Positions 10,301 to 18,937 are shown, numbered from the stretch's first letter. The stretch is 64,000 nt of DNA from Paraburkholderia sp. BCC1886 (GCF_900996245.1 NZ_CAAJGK010000036.1:62001-126000); one strand, 5' to 3'. The notes: a model not told the origin generated them from the letters alone. A program made the numbers and translations.

Positions 10301-11205
10301 CCGGATAGCGGTGCGATGCAATCGGGCGGCAGCGTAGCAATACGCTGCCGCCCGATCCATTTGACGGTCCAGACCGCGAGCACGAAGGGCGCGGTCATGG
10401 CGGCCAGGCCCAAGTGCGAGGCCAACGTCTGGAGTAGCACGGTTACCGCTATGCCGGCTAGCGTGCGAGCCAGGCCGCAATCGGCGAGTGCAAGGGCGGC
10501 GAGCGCGCCGTTGAAACCCAGCATGCCGGCATCGAACGAGTGACCGCTTGCGCCCAGCAACAGCTGGGCACTGCTGGCGAGCGCAGCGCCAGTCAGTGCC
10601 CACCACGCGTGTCTTCGCGATGCGGCGGCAATGCCCGCCAGCACGATCAGTCCCGACACGGCGCCCGAAGCGAACGCCGTTTGCGCAAGACTCGCGAGCA
10701 GGCCGTGGCCCATTTCCCATGCGCCGGGCAAATGCGTCACGGTCTCGCGCGCATGACCGGCCCGGCTCGCGACGCACGGCAACCAGCACCATGTGACGAT
10801 CAGGCAAGGGCTGGAAAACACGCCCGCTTCGGTTAACCGCACCCATCGCAGCCATTGCGACCATGGCGCCAGCAGCCATGCGGTGGCGGTTGCGGCGAGA
10901 ATCGCCACGGCGGCGGCGGTCGTGTTGTCGGCGATGAAGCTGAAGGCGGCCAGGCCCGCGAGCGCGCCGTTGAAGCCATGTAAGCCCACTCGCGTATCGT
11001 CTTCGCGATAGCCCGCCAGCATCGCGCTGACGTTGGCCGCGACCGCGCCCATCGACGCGGCGCAAGCGAGCCGCGGATCGTAGACGAGCCACGCGACGAG
11101 CAGGCAGCCACCGGTGATGGCGTTGGCCTGCAGCACGATCTGGCCGAGGCTGCGCAGCAGCGTGCGCAAGGCGGTGCAGTCTGCATCGAGCGTGGTGGCG
11201 TGCAC
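10288..11205 (-). CDS. Urea transporter (UT family)
   Basis: Inner-membrane channel-type urea transporter, 305 residues, showing the internal duplication of the family: GLHGFNGALAGLA in the first half and MLGFNGALAALAL in the second, the segments that line the urea pore. Roughly ten hydrophobic helices. No urease, urea ABC transporter or nickel gene is nearby, so it is an orphan here. It is convergent with the porin gene and its last 22 codons contain a perfect 16-bp hairpin. Start ATG at 11205 is the best family-length choice. Short acyl amides are alternative substrates. Confidence 0.82.
   Translation of the reverse strand: MHATTLDADCTALRTLLRSLGQIVLQANAITGGCLLVAWLVYDPRLACAASMGAVAANVSAMLAGYREDDTRVGLHGFNGALAGLAAFSFIADNTTAAAVAILAATATAWLLAPWSQWLRWVRLTEAGVFSSPCLIVTWCWLPCVASRAGHARETVTHLPGAWEMGHGLLASLAQTAFASGAVSGLIVLAGIAAASRRHAWWALTGAALASSAQLLLGASGHSFDAGMLGFNGALAALALADCGLARTLAGIAVTVLLQTLASHLGLAAMTAPFVLAVWTVKWIGRQRIATLPPDCIAPLSGQKR
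10321..10356. terminator. Hairpin, 16-bp perfect arms, inside the urea transporter 3' end
   Basis: Arms 10321-10336 and 10341-10356 are exact reverse complements with a GCAA tetraloop. It starts 20 bp after the porin stop, the right place for a porin terminator, but there is only a short T run after it (CCATTTGACG). It is coding on the opposite strand. Termination or mRNA 3' protection are both possible. Confidence 0.5.
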
Positions 11206-11415
11206 GGAGTTCGGCCGGTGGCGGAGACCGGTGGCGGGGGACCGGTGGCGGGGAAAACCGCGAGCATAGGGCAGCTTTCACGAAACGGCGATGGGCATGG
11301 GGCGATAGTCACTATTTGCGCCCGGCTAGCGTTTGCTACGATAGCCGCCGGGTCGCACGTCGCGACTTGCGAGCTGTCAGCCGGCACCCTTCACCCGTCA
11401 CGAGGAGAGAAACCG

Positions 11416-11970
11416 ATGCGCGAATTCAGATGGACTTCCGAAGAAGGCGAGGGTATCGAACACTTCACGTGCAAGCTCGATGCAGACGGTTTTTCCGCCG
11501 AGAGCGTGGTCGTGGGACAGCGCGACGGCAGGGCTTATGGGCTGCACTATCGGGTGCGCGGTGACGTGCATTGGCATACCCGCTATGCGTGGTTGAAGAT
11601 AGTCGGCGGTGCGGAGCTGGAATTGCACGGCGACGGCGCCGGTCATTGGCACGACGGCGAGGGCGTCGCGCTGGGCGCGCTCGCCGGTTGCATCGATATC
11701 GATATTGCCGCCACGCCGTTCACGAATACGCTGCCTGTCCGTCGTTTGCAACTCGCCGAGGGTGAGCGCCGGGCCATCGCGGTGGCCTACATCTCGACGC
11801 CCGACTTGCAGGTGACGCGCGCGGAGCAAGCGTATGTGTGCTTGAAGCTGCACCGCGAATATCGCTACGAAGGACGCTTTCGCGCTTTCACGGCGGACCT
11901 GAGCGTGGATGACGACGGTTTCGTGATCGACTATCCAACGCTGTTCACACGCCTGCCGCGCGTGGAGTGA
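11416..11970 (+). CDS. Putative glycolipid-binding-fold protein
   Basis: Cytoplasmic protein of 184 residues resembling the 'putative glycolipid-binding' family (PF06475, structural prototype PA1994 of Pseudomonas). It has the family opening FRWTSEEGEGIEHFTC and a long beta-rich body with W-rich segments (HYRVRGDVHWHTRYAW). Start ATG at 11416 is preceded by GAGGAGAGA at good spacing; an open frame upstream to 11200 crosses the divergent urea transporter promoter and is not used. Its end overlaps the convergent alpha/beta hydrolase gene by 26 bp. Biological role is unknown. Confidence 0.72.
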   Translation: MREFRWTSEEGEGIEHFTCKLDADGFSAESVVVGQRDGRAYGLHYRVRGDVHWHTRYAWLKIVGGAELELHGDGAGHWHDGEGVALGALAGCIDIDIAATPFTNTLPVRRLQLAEGERRAIAVAYISTPDLQVTRAEQAYVCLKLHREYRYEGRFRAFTADLSVDDDGFVIDYPTLFTRLPRVE

Positions 11971-12913
11971 CCGGTGCGGCACCAGGATCTGTGTCGTCGT
12001 ATCCGCTTGCATGTTGTTCGACGAACTCCGCGATGCCAGCCGCGACGCGCTCGGGATCGCGCAGCACGACCCAATGGCTCGCATCCACTTCGGTACGTCG
12101 ATAAGTGCCGAGCCAGCGCTCGAGTCCGAGCGACAATTCCGGCCCAACGTAGCGGTCGCGCAGCGGCACGATGAACTGCACGGGCGCGTGCGCATGACGC
12201 GCGCGCGGACGGCGCAAGGTCCGAATGAAATTCGCGCGATACAGATTCAGCCCGTTGATCGCATTGCGTAGCTGGTCCGGATCGCGCGCGGGGCGCACGC
12301 GTTCGGTCAGCCGCAGCCAGAGCGGCCACAGACGTGCGCCGCCCGCGCGCCACACGAATTCCGGCAGCCACGGCAAGTGGAAAAACACGATGTACCAGGA
12401 CTTGAGCATTTGCCGCAGGCTGCTGCCGAACGGGCGAGACCTGGAACGCTTTGCAGTTTCACCCGGCGTCGCGCTACCGCCTTCGGTCTGGCCGCGCAAT
12501 TCCGCGGCCGCGTGATCGAGGCACGGACCGGAGATCGACGTATAAGACGCAATGCGTCCTTTGAACGCAGGATCGGTGACGGCTTCCCAACTTTGAATCG
12601 AACCCCAGTCGTGACCGACCAGATGAAACGGACGCTTCCCGCAAGTCGCGTCCGCCACTGCCGCGAGATCGGCGGCGAGGCGTTCGAGCCGGTAAGCACT
12701 GCGCCCGGCCGGCGCCCCCGAAGCGCCCGCGCCGCGCACGTCGTAAGCGATCACGCGATAGCGCGCATCGAGTTGCGCGCGCACCGCTTCCCACACTGTC
12801 GCCGAGTCCGGATAACCGTGCACCAGCACGATGGGTGTTGCGTCGCGCGGTCCGCTCACGTAGACCGCGAGCCGCACGTCGCCGGCGTCGACCGACAGCG
12901 TGTCGCGTATCAC
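11945..12913 (-). CDS. Alpha/beta hydrolase, epoxide hydrolase-like
   Basis: 322-residue hydrolase, last gene of the monooxygenase operon. The oxyanion motif HGYP is at 32-35 and the nucleophile elbow GHDWG has Asp102, as in epoxide hydrolases and dehalogenases rather than Ser esterases; a catalytic His is likely in DASHWV near the C-terminus. The start is GTG at 12913, overlapping the upstream stop (GTGA); longer upstream extensions run inside the neighbouring gene and are Arg-rich nonsense. Could act on an epoxide, or on an ester made by the Baeyer-Villiger enzyme. Substrate unknown. Confidence 0.8.
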   Translation of the reverse strand: MIRDTLSVDAGDVRLAVYVSGPRDATPIVLVHGYPDSATVWEAVRAQLDARYRVIAYDVRGAGASGAPAGRSAYRLERLAADLAAVADATCGKRPFHLVGHDWGSIQSWEAVTDPAFKGRIASYTSISGPCLDHAAAELRGQTEGGSATPGETAKRSRSRPFGSSLRQMLKSWYIVFFHLPWLPEFVWRAGGARLWPLWLRLTERVRPARDPDQLRNAINGLNLYRANFIRTLRRPRARHAHAPVQFIVPLRDRYVGPELSLGLERWLGTYRRTEVDASHWVVLRDPERVAAGIAEFVEQHASGYDDTDPGAAPVTPRAAGV

Positions 12914-13791
12914 GCAGCCGCCTGCACGCCGCGACGCGCGGCTTGACGCGAGGCCGGCGCGCTGGCATTGGCGGCATCGACTGCCGCGACGAGGCCGTCG
13001 ATGCGCTCCAGTTGCGCGCGATTGTCGAAGTCCCATGGATGGAAACCCGGCCGGAAGAAGCTCAGCCATTCGCCGGCAATCCGCGGAAAAACGCCGTGCC
13101 GCGGGCTATACAGATACTTCACGACCCGCCACATGCCGCGCAGATGACCGCCGCGCTTGCGGTCGGCGATCAGCAGACGCACGTGGAAATCGAACACGAT
13201 GGCCCAGAAGGTGACCGTCACGGCGAGCATGGTGCCGGTGCGCAGCAGATAGCGGCCGAGTCCGGGTTTGAGCACGGTGTTCCACACGTCGTAGGACACC
13301 GCCTTGTGCTCGGTTTCTTCGAGCGCGTGCCACGTCCACATCTGCGCATAGCCTTCCACCGAACCGCCGATGCGCGACGCGTCTTCGAGCAGCAGACCGG
13401 CGAGCATCGCGGTGTAGTGCTCGAGGCACACCGTCACCGCGAGTTGATAAGAATGCGGCAGGATCTTGCGGCCAAAGTTGAGAATGGCCCACAGGCGTTT
13501 GTCGAGTTTGTGCGCGGGCAGACCGGCGTCCTGCAGCAAGTCGTTGTATTCGACGTGCTCGCGCGTGTGCATCGCTTCCTGACCGATGAAGCCGAGCACC
13601 TGCTTCTTCAGCACCGGGTCGTCGATCCGGTCGCGGTAGTTGCGCACGCTGTCCATGAAGAAGCGCTCGCCTGCGGGGAACAGCAGCGACAACGCGTTGA
13701 AGAAGTGCGTGACATGCGAGCCTTGCGCATGCCAGTCGCAGGCGCGTTCCTGCGGCAGATTGAAACGTAGATCGCGGCGAACCGGCATCAT
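12910..13791 (-). CDS. Metal-dependent hydrolase family protein (ferritin-like, PF10118 type)
   Basis: 293-residue all-helical protein of the family annotated as predicted metal-dependent hydrolase. Candidate metal ligands are Glu and His in GQEAMHTREH, in CLEHYTAML and in WHALEETEHKAV, the E/ExxH spacing of a di-metal four-helix bundle. Two adjacent ATGs (13791, 13788) follow AAGGAGAAAGG at 8 nt, so 13791 is used. It is third of four in a leftward operon and shares GTGA with the next gene. Family members often sit beside flavin monooxygenases and lipid enzymes; the reaction is not established. Confidence 0.75.
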   Translation of the reverse strand: MMPVRRDLRFNLPQERACDWHAQGSHVTHFFNALSLLFPAGERFFMDSVRNYRDRIDDPVLKKQVLGFIGQEAMHTREHVEYNDLLQDAGLPAHKLDKRLWAILNFGRKILPHSYQLAVTVCLEHYTAMLAGLLLEDASRIGGSVEGYAQMWTWHALEETEHKAVSYDVWNTVLKPGLGRYLLRTGTMLAVTVTFWAIVFDFHVRLLIADRKRGGHLRGMWRVVKYLYSPRHGVFPRIAGEWLSFFRPGFHPWDFDNRAQLERIDGLVAAVDAANASAPASRQAARRGVQAAA

Positions 13792-13894
13792 GGCCTTTCT
13801 CCTTGTGTTTCCTGAATGGCAGCGCACGGGGTGAATGAGCGTGCTGCCCGAATCGTTCGTTGTCCGGGTGAAGTGGAGCAGGGAGCTCGCCGCA

Positions 13895-14806
13895 TCACGC
13901 GCGTTTGCCCTGCTGTCCCTGCGCGGCCCGCCGCGCGCGTTTTTCGCCGATGCGTTTCATGCGGCGGGTCTGCATCACGACGAGCGCCTGATAAGCCGCC
14001 GGCAACGTGCGCGCCAGCCAGTCGGCAGCGCGTGCATCGCGGCCGATCAGCACGCGGCGCTTGTTCTTGCGCACGCCGTCGAGAATCACCCGAGCCGCTT
14101 CGTCGGCGGTGGTGATGAAAAATTTCTCGAAGTCGTCCTTGCCCTGCTGTTCGTTCTCCAGCATGAAGCCGACCATGTTCGGCGCAATCCGGCTCGACTG
14201 TGCGATGGCCGTGCGAATGCCGCCCGGATGCACGCAGGTCGCCGAGACACCGCATTTCATCAGATCGAGTTCCTGGCGCAAGGCCTCGGTGAAGCCGCGC
14301 ACCGCGAATTTGGTGGCGTTGTAGCCGCTCATGCCCGGCTGCGCGAACAGGCCGAACACGCTCGACGTGTTGACGATATGTCCCGCGCCCGAGGCCTTGA
14401 TATACGGCAGAAACGCTTTGGTCCCGTGCACTACGCCCCAGAAGTTGATCCCGACGATCCACTCCAGATCGGCGTAATCCATGCCTTCGATGGTGCTCGA
14501 CAGCGCGACGCCGGCGTTGTTGAACACCAGGTTCACACGTTCGTGCTGCGCGGCCGTGTCGGCGGCCCAGTCGAACATGGCGGTGCGGTCCGATACGTCG
14601 AGTACGCGCGTCGTAATGCGCAGCGGCGCGCCGACGGTTTGCCGCGCGGCGGCGCGCGCCAGTTGTTCGGTTTCGGCGAGGCTCGTTGCATTGCGATCGG
14701 CCAGCGCGAGGTGGCAACCTTCGCTCGCCAGCTGGATCGCCAGCGACCGGCCCATGCCCGAACCCGCGCCGGTGATCGCGGCCACTCTGTCGGTGAAGTT
14801 CTTCAT
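13895..14806 (-). CDS. Short-chain dehydrogenase/reductase
   Basis: Classical SDR of 303 residues, probably NAD(P)-dependent. The cofactor loop TGAGSGMG is at 12-19, NNAG at 96-99, and the catalytic set is Ser149, Tyr162 and Lys166 (YNATK). The C-terminal 40 residues are rich in Lys/Arg (RRMKRIGEKRARRAA), possibly membrane-associating. ATG at 14806 overlaps the monooxygenase stop as ATGA, indicating coupling. It may form the ketone substrate of the Baeyer-Villiger enzyme from an alcohol. A gap of about 100 bp separates it from the next gene. Confidence 0.88.
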   Translation of the reverse strand: MKNFTDRVAAITGAGSGMGRSLAIQLASEGCHLALADRNATSLAETEQLARAAARQTVGAPLRITTRVLDVSDRTAMFDWAADTAAQHERVNLVFNNAGVALSSTIEGMDYADLEWIVGINFWGVVHGTKAFLPYIKASGAGHIVNTSSVFGLFAQPGMSGYNATKFAVRGFTEALRQELDLMKCGVSATCVHPGGIRTAIAQSSRIAPNMVGFMLENEQQGKDDFEKFFITTADEAARVILDGVRKNKRRVLIGRDARAADWLARTLPAAYQALVVMQTRRMKRIGEKRARRAAQGQQGKRA

Positions 14807-16407
14807 TGCGTTATCTCCTGTGCTCTCTGAACGGTTCTCACGGATGCCGTTTCGTTTTGAATGCCGTGTTCCGCCCGTTCGCCGGCCGGCTTCGCGGGGG
14901 CATAGGCGAGATAGTCGTCCATGCTGAAGGTGCTGGTCGCCTGCCGGAATTTGTACGCGAATCCCGGCCACAGCGTGGTGTTCCTGCCCGTCTTCGGATC
15001 GAGATACCAGCTCTTGCAACCGCCCGTCGACCAGATTGCGCGGCCGAGTTTCTGCTGGATCTGCTCGTTGTACGCGCGTTCGACCTGAGGGCGCACCTCG
15101 ATGGCGTCGGTGCGTTCCGACTTCATCGTCTTCAGCGCGTTGAGGATGTAGTCCACTTGCGACTCGATCATGAACACCATCGAGTTGTGACCCAGGCCGG
15201 TATTCGGGCCGACGATCATGAAGAAGTTCGGATAGCCGGGCAGTGTCGTGCCCAGATACGCATGCGCACCGTCGCGCCACGTATCGACGATATCCACGCC
15301 GCCGCGGCCACGCACTACGCCCGGCGGAAACGGATCGGCCACCTGAAAACCGGTGCCGAAGATCAGGCAGTCGACCGGGTGACGCACGCCGTCGGTGGTG
15401 ACCACGGCGTCCGCTTCGACGCGCGCGATGCCGGTGGTGTTCACCGCAACGTTCGGACGCGACACGGCGGGGAAGTAGTCGTTGGAAATCAGAATGCGCT
15501 TGCAGCCCATCGTGTAGTCCGGCGTGAGCGTGGCGCGCAGTTGCGGATCGCGAACCTGTTTGCGCAGATGCCGCTCGGCCACTTTCTGCGCGGCCTTCAT
15601 CAGCGAGGGGTGAATCGCAAAACCGAACGCGCGCGATTCGAGCATGCAGTACAGCGCCGAGCGCATGATTTTTTGCGTGAACGGCAGATGCCTGAATAAC
15701 CACTGTTCCACCGGCTTCACGGGGCGGTCGGCTTTCGGCATGATCCACGGCGGCGTGCGCTGGAACAGATCGAGATGCGCGACGCGCGGCGCGATCTGCG
15801 GCACGAACTGGATGGCGCTGGCGCCCGTGCCGATTACCGCGACGCGTTTGCCTTCGAGCGGATACGCGTGGTCCCAGTGCTGCGAGTGGAACGCCTTGCC
15901 CTGGAAGTTTTCGATGCCGGGAGTAGTCGGCATGGCCGCGCGCGACAGGCCGCCCATCCCGGAGATCAGCACGCGCGCCGACCAGCGCCGGCCGTTGGCG
16001 AACACGAGTTGCCAACGCTGCGCGGTTTCGTCGTAAGTGGCGCTCGCGAGTTCATGACCGAAGCGCAGATAGCGCTGCACGCCGAAGCGCTGCGTGCAGT
16101 CTTCGAGGTAAGCGCGGATTTCCGGTTGGCGCGCGAACATGCGCGTCCAGCGGGGATTGGGGGCGAAGGAGAACGAATAGACGTGCGACTGGACATCGCA
16201 GGCGCAACCGGGATAGTGGTTGTCGCGCCAGGTGCCGCCGACCGAGTCGGCCTTTTCGGCGACCAGGAAGTCGGTCATGCCGGCTTGCTGAAGGCGGATC
16301 GCCATGCCGAGGCCGGCAAAACCCGAGCCGATGATGGCAATGTCCGTAGTGATGGGCGTGGACGCGTCGGGCGCCGCGTCGTCGAAGGGCATCATGCGTG
16401 CGTTCAT
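14803..16407 (-). CDS. Flavin-containing Baeyer-Villiger-type monooxygenase
   Basis: 534-residue FAD/NADPH monooxygenase. The FAD Rossmann motif GSGFAG is at 27-32, the NADPH motif GTGASA lies in the middle, and the Baeyer-Villiger fingerprint FxGxxxHxxxWD is at about 168-179 (FQGKAFHSQHWD). It inserts oxygen next to a ketone to give an ester or lactone, or hydroxylates long-chain substrates as AlmA-like relatives do. It leads a leftward operon with an SDR, a metal hydrolase and an alpha/beta hydrolase. A perfect inverted repeat 32 bp upstream is the likely regulator site. Confidence 0.88.
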   Translation of the reverse strand: MNARMMPFDDAAPDASTPITTDIAIIGSGFAGLGMAIRLQQAGMTDFLVAEKADSVGGTWRDNHYPGCACDVQSHVYSFSFAPNPRWTRMFARQPEIRAYLEDCTQRFGVQRYLRFGHELASATYDETAQRWQLVFANGRRWSARVLISGMGGLSRAAMPTTPGIENFQGKAFHSQHWDHAYPLEGKRVAVIGTGASAIQFVPQIAPRVAHLDLFQRTPPWIMPKADRPVKPVEQWLFRHLPFTQKIMRSALYCMLESRAFGFAIHPSLMKAAQKVAERHLRKQVRDPQLRATLTPDYTMGCKRILISNDYFPAVSRPNVAVNTTGIARVEADAVVTTDGVRHPVDCLIFGTGFQVADPFPPGVVRGRGGVDIVDTWRDGAHAYLGTTLPGYPNFFMIVGPNTGLGHNSMVFMIESQVDYILNALKTMKSERTDAIEVRPQVERAYNEQIQQKLGRAIWSTGGCKSWYLDPKTGRNTTLWPGFAYKFRQATSTFSMDDYLAYAPAKPAGERAEHGIQNETASVRTVQRAQEITQ

Positions 16408-16438
16408 CCGATCCGTCTCCTTGTTGTTCAGTCTTAAC

Positions 16439-16460
16439 TGTTACATTGATGGATGTAACA
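16439..16460. promoter_or_regulatory. Perfect inverted repeat upstream of the monooxygenase operon
   Basis: TGTTACAT, 6-bp spacer TGATGG, ATGTAACA: exact 8-bp arms, total 22 bp, the size and symmetry of a TetR-type operator. It lies 32 bp upstream of the monooxygenase ATG. No TetR gene is adjacent, so the regulator is probably encoded elsewhere, or the site binds another dimeric regulator. Confidence 0.65.
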
Positions 16461-16671
16461 ATAGAGGGTGGTAACGGATCGCGCAAGCCGGTAGCTAGAT
16501 GGGCGGCTCTAGCGGGAGCAGCATTTTTTCATGATGTGAAAAATGGGCTTGAAGGGAGCCCGACAGAATTTGATACGGCGTTTATATCGCCAGCCACGTT
16601 CTATTCACGCCGTTTATCGGAAACATCGGATATTGATCGCGTTATCCACTCCGGTTTGCGATCGACCCTTC

Positions 16672-16962
16672 ATGTCACTTGCCATCAGAACCTCCTGCCT
16701 CGACCTCCCTTTACCCGCCAGCGACGACCGGACGGTCACGCTGGAACTCTGCATCGACTCGACGCAAGCGCTCGCGACGCAGCGCTCGCTGCGCAATGCG
16801 TTGAGCGACGAGACGCGCATCGTCACGGTCTCGGTGGATTACAAACGGAATCGAAGCCGGTTCGCCATCTCGGCGCGGCGGGATGCGATCGATACGGTTC
16901 TGACTGCGGTGATGCAGGCGTTGCCCGAAGGTGAGTTGGGCATCATCCGCTCGCATAGATAA
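16672..16962 (+). CDS. Small hypothetical protein, first of a paralogous pair
   Basis: A 96-residue protein of unknown function, starting MSLAIRTSC. It looks like alternating beta strands followed by a helix. The C-terminal half (VTVSVDYKRNRSRFAI through LPEGELGIIRSHR) aligns with the next protein's VYVSHVRRERDCLRLEF through LPEAAIDAVRRR: the same strand, Arg-x-Arg turn, helix and LPE motif. No signal peptide. The next gene begins 15 bp after its stop, so they form an operon. The frame is open upstream to 16543; ATG 16672 is chosen by conservation with the paralogue length. Confidence 0.6.
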   Translation: MSLAIRTSCLDLPLPASDDRTVTLELCIDSTQALATQRSLRNALSDETRIVTVSVDYKRNRSRFAISARRDAIDTVLTAVMQALPEGELGIIRSHR

Positions 16963-16977
16963 AACCGGAGACGCGAA

Positions 16978-17289
16978 ATGATCCAGACACTTTTGCGAGA
17001 GTTCGCGCTTCAGGACACGAGCGTGCAGGACGACTCTCAACGGCTCGTCGTGTCCGCCGCCGTCGAAGGCTCAACCGGTGAAACGTCGAAAGAACAGATA
17101 CGGAGCCTGTTTCACTCTCCGGTCGGCGTGTACGTGAGCCACGTTCGGCGCGAACGCGACTGCCTGCGGCTGGAGTTCGATATCGCCGCAAGCGATCTCG
17201 ACTTCACGCTTCGCACGCTGCATGCGGTGTTGCCGGAAGCGGCAATCGACGCGGTTCGCCGGCGGGTCTTCCAGCATCAGAAGCATTGA
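16978..17289 (+). CDS. Small hypothetical protein, second of a paralogous pair
   Basis: 103 residues, function not recognised. GGAGACGCGAA precedes the ATG, a better ribosome site than its partner has. It shares the strand-turn-helix-LPE pattern with the upstream protein at low identity, so the two probably arose by tandem duplication and may form a heterodimer. No cysteine-metal motif, signal peptide or membrane segment beyond a single Cys (RDCLRL). It is convergent with the MerR gene. Confidence 0.62.
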   Translation: MIQTLLREFALQDTSVQDDSQRLVVSAAVEGSTGETSKEQIRSLFHSPVGVYVSHVRRERDCLRLEFDIAASDLDFTLRTLHAVLPEAAIDAVRRRVFQHQKH

Positions 17290-17329
17290 GGCCGGGGCGG
17301 GGCGCGGTGGGTTCGCGCGCCGCACGGCG

Positions 17330-18214
17330 CTATTTCCGCGTCTTGTCCTGCCGTCCCGCGGCGCGCTCGCCCGGTGCGACGGCGGGCGCGTGCCCGAGTT
17401 TCTTCTCCATGATCGCGGCGACGCGGTCGCCGAAATAGTCGCCCGAGGCTTCTTCCAGGGCGCGGTTCATTTCGCTTTCGACCAGCACCATCGCGAGCGG
17501 CCGCACGCGCCAGATCGCCTCGATCAGCGCGGGCACGTCCGCGGGCGGCGGCAGTGCGTCGGCGTCGTAGCGGTCGAGTTGCCGCACCACCAGATCGACC
17601 ATGGCCTTGGCGACCGCGTTGAAATGCGGCCGCGCGATGTTCACCGCGTCGAGCAGGTCGGCGAGCGGAATGCCTTCTTTCGCCATGGTCGCGCCCGCGG
17701 CCAGCGCCGAGGGACTGCCGGACACGAACGAGAGCCCGCTGCGTTCGAGCAGACCGAGTTCGACGGCCTTGCCGAGGGCGCTCGGCGAGGCCTTGTCGCC
17801 GAACATCTGCAGCAATTCGAGCAGCGAGTATTTCTTCGGACGCTCGCGTGACCAGCGTCCGCCGATCGCGCTTTCGAGGCCGAGAATCGAGCGCAGATCG
17901 TGGCCTTCGTCGACGGCCTTGATCAGATCCTGGATGTTGGCGAGCGTATAGCCGCGCGTGAGCAGATGGTTGATCAGCTTCAGACGCGAGACGTGCGTGT
18001 CGTCGTACACGCCGACGCGGCCGCGTTTCTCGGGCGGCGCGAGCAGACCGCGGTCCTGATACGCGCGCACGTTGCGCACGGTGGTGTCGGTGACGCGCGC
18101 GAGTTCGTCGACGGTGTATTCGGCGCGCGACGTGTCGTTGCCGCCGGCATGGGCATCCCCGTGGCGATTTGCGTCGGCAGCGGAGGGCAAAGCGGGTGGC
18201 GGCTTATTGGACAT
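17330..18214 (-). CDS. MerR-family transcriptional regulator
   Basis: 294-residue DNA-binding regulator. After a 30-residue polar tail the MerR winged helix spans about 33-105 (TVDELARVTDTTVRNVRAYQ, then LLTRGYTLANIQDL). The C-terminal 180 residues are helical and lack the Cys sites of metal-sensing MerR proteins, so the effector is probably organic or absent. It is followed 30 bp upstream in the genome by the GNAT gene on the same strand, which precedes it in transcription order. Target operator not identified. Confidence 0.85.
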   Translation of the reverse strand: MSNKPPPALPSAADANRHGDAHAGGNDTSRAEYTVDELARVTDTTVRNVRAYQDRGLLAPPEKRGRVGVYDDTHVSRLKLINHLLTRGYTLANIQDLIKAVDEGHDLRSILGLESAIGGRWSRERPKKYSLLELLQMFGDKASPSALGKAVELGLLERSGLSFVSGSPSALAAGATMAKEGIPLADLLDAVNIARPHFNAVAKAMVDLVVRQLDRYDADALPPPADVPALIEAIWRVRPLAMVLVESEMNRALEEASGDYFGDRVAAIMEKKLGHAPAVAPGERAAGRQDKTRK

Positions 18215-18244
18215 GGGCGGGCGTGGAGGGCATGGCGGAGGATT

Positions 18245-18835
18245 TTAACGCGCCACGTCACCCGGCAAGGCCGAATCGCCCCGGCCGAGCGAACGCTGCA
18301 TCAACGTGCTGTCGATCCATCGTCCGTGTTTAAAGCCCACGGCCTTGAACGTGCCGGTGAGTTCGAAACCCAGTTGCGTATGCAACGACAGCGATCCGCC
18401 ACGGCCGCCGTCGGCGATCACGGCAATCATCTGGCGCCACGGTCCCGCTTCGCAGCGCTCGATCAGCGCCTGCAGCAGGATCCTGCCGAGGCCGCGTCCG
18501 CGATACGCTTCGTTCACGTAAATCGAATCTTCGATGGTGTGCCGATACGCGGCGCGCGGCCGGTAGAGCGTGGCATAACAGTAGCCCGCGACCTCGCCGC
18601 CGATCTCCGCGACCATATACGGCAAACCATGGCTGCGCACCGAGGCGAGCCGCGTGCGCAGTTCGTCGACGGAAGGCGGAATTTCTTCGAACGACGCGAC
18701 ACCGTGCAGCACGTGGTGCGCGTAGATGGCCTGGATGGCGGGCAGGTCGGCTTCGGTCGCGTCGCGAACGACGGGCGCGTCGGCCGCCGTTGGCGCAGCG
18801 GGCACCGGACGCGGCTCGGAGTGGGCAGAACTCAT
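18245..18835 (-). CDS. GNAT N-acetyltransferase, phosphinothricin acetyltransferase-like
   Basis: 196-residue GCN5-related acetyltransferase using acetyl-CoA. The core begins VVRDATEADLPAIQAIYAHHV, with the typical Pat/Bar family segment SFEEIPPS; the acetyl-CoA loop is YRGRGLGRILL and a later motif is LGFELTGTFKAVGFKHGRW. The family acetylates phosphinothricin-like glutamate analogues or methionine sulfoximine. The start is placed at ATG 18835 (MSSAHSEP), because the longer frame to 18931 is Arg/Pro rich and precedes a non-conserved tail. Likely same transcript as the MerR gene, 30 bp downstream. Confidence 0.85.
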   Translation of the reverse strand: MSSAHSEPRPVPAAPTAADAPVVRDATEADLPAIQAIYAHHVLHGVASFEEIPPSVDELRTRLASVRSHGLPYMVAEIGGEVAGYCYATLYRPRAAYRHTIEDSIYVNEAYRGRGLGRILLQALIERCEAGPWRQMIAVIADGGRGGSLSLHTQLGFELTGTFKAVGFKHGRWIDSTLMQRSLGRGDSALPGDVAR

Positions 18836-18937
18836 ACGTGTTGGTCTGGGCGAGTCTGAACAGGTTTTACTATGCACGCGCCGCGCGCGAATATGAAGCG
18901 GCTCAAAAATCGGCGCGGGCATGGCCGGCATGCCGGA

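Noticed and set aside
13895..16015. Apparent 706-residue fusion of the SDR with an upstream Arg-rich region
   Set aside because: The upstream part is out of frame with the intact monooxygenase. The SDR starts at 14806 with a proper MKNF start and overlapped stop, so no frameshift or fusion is needed.
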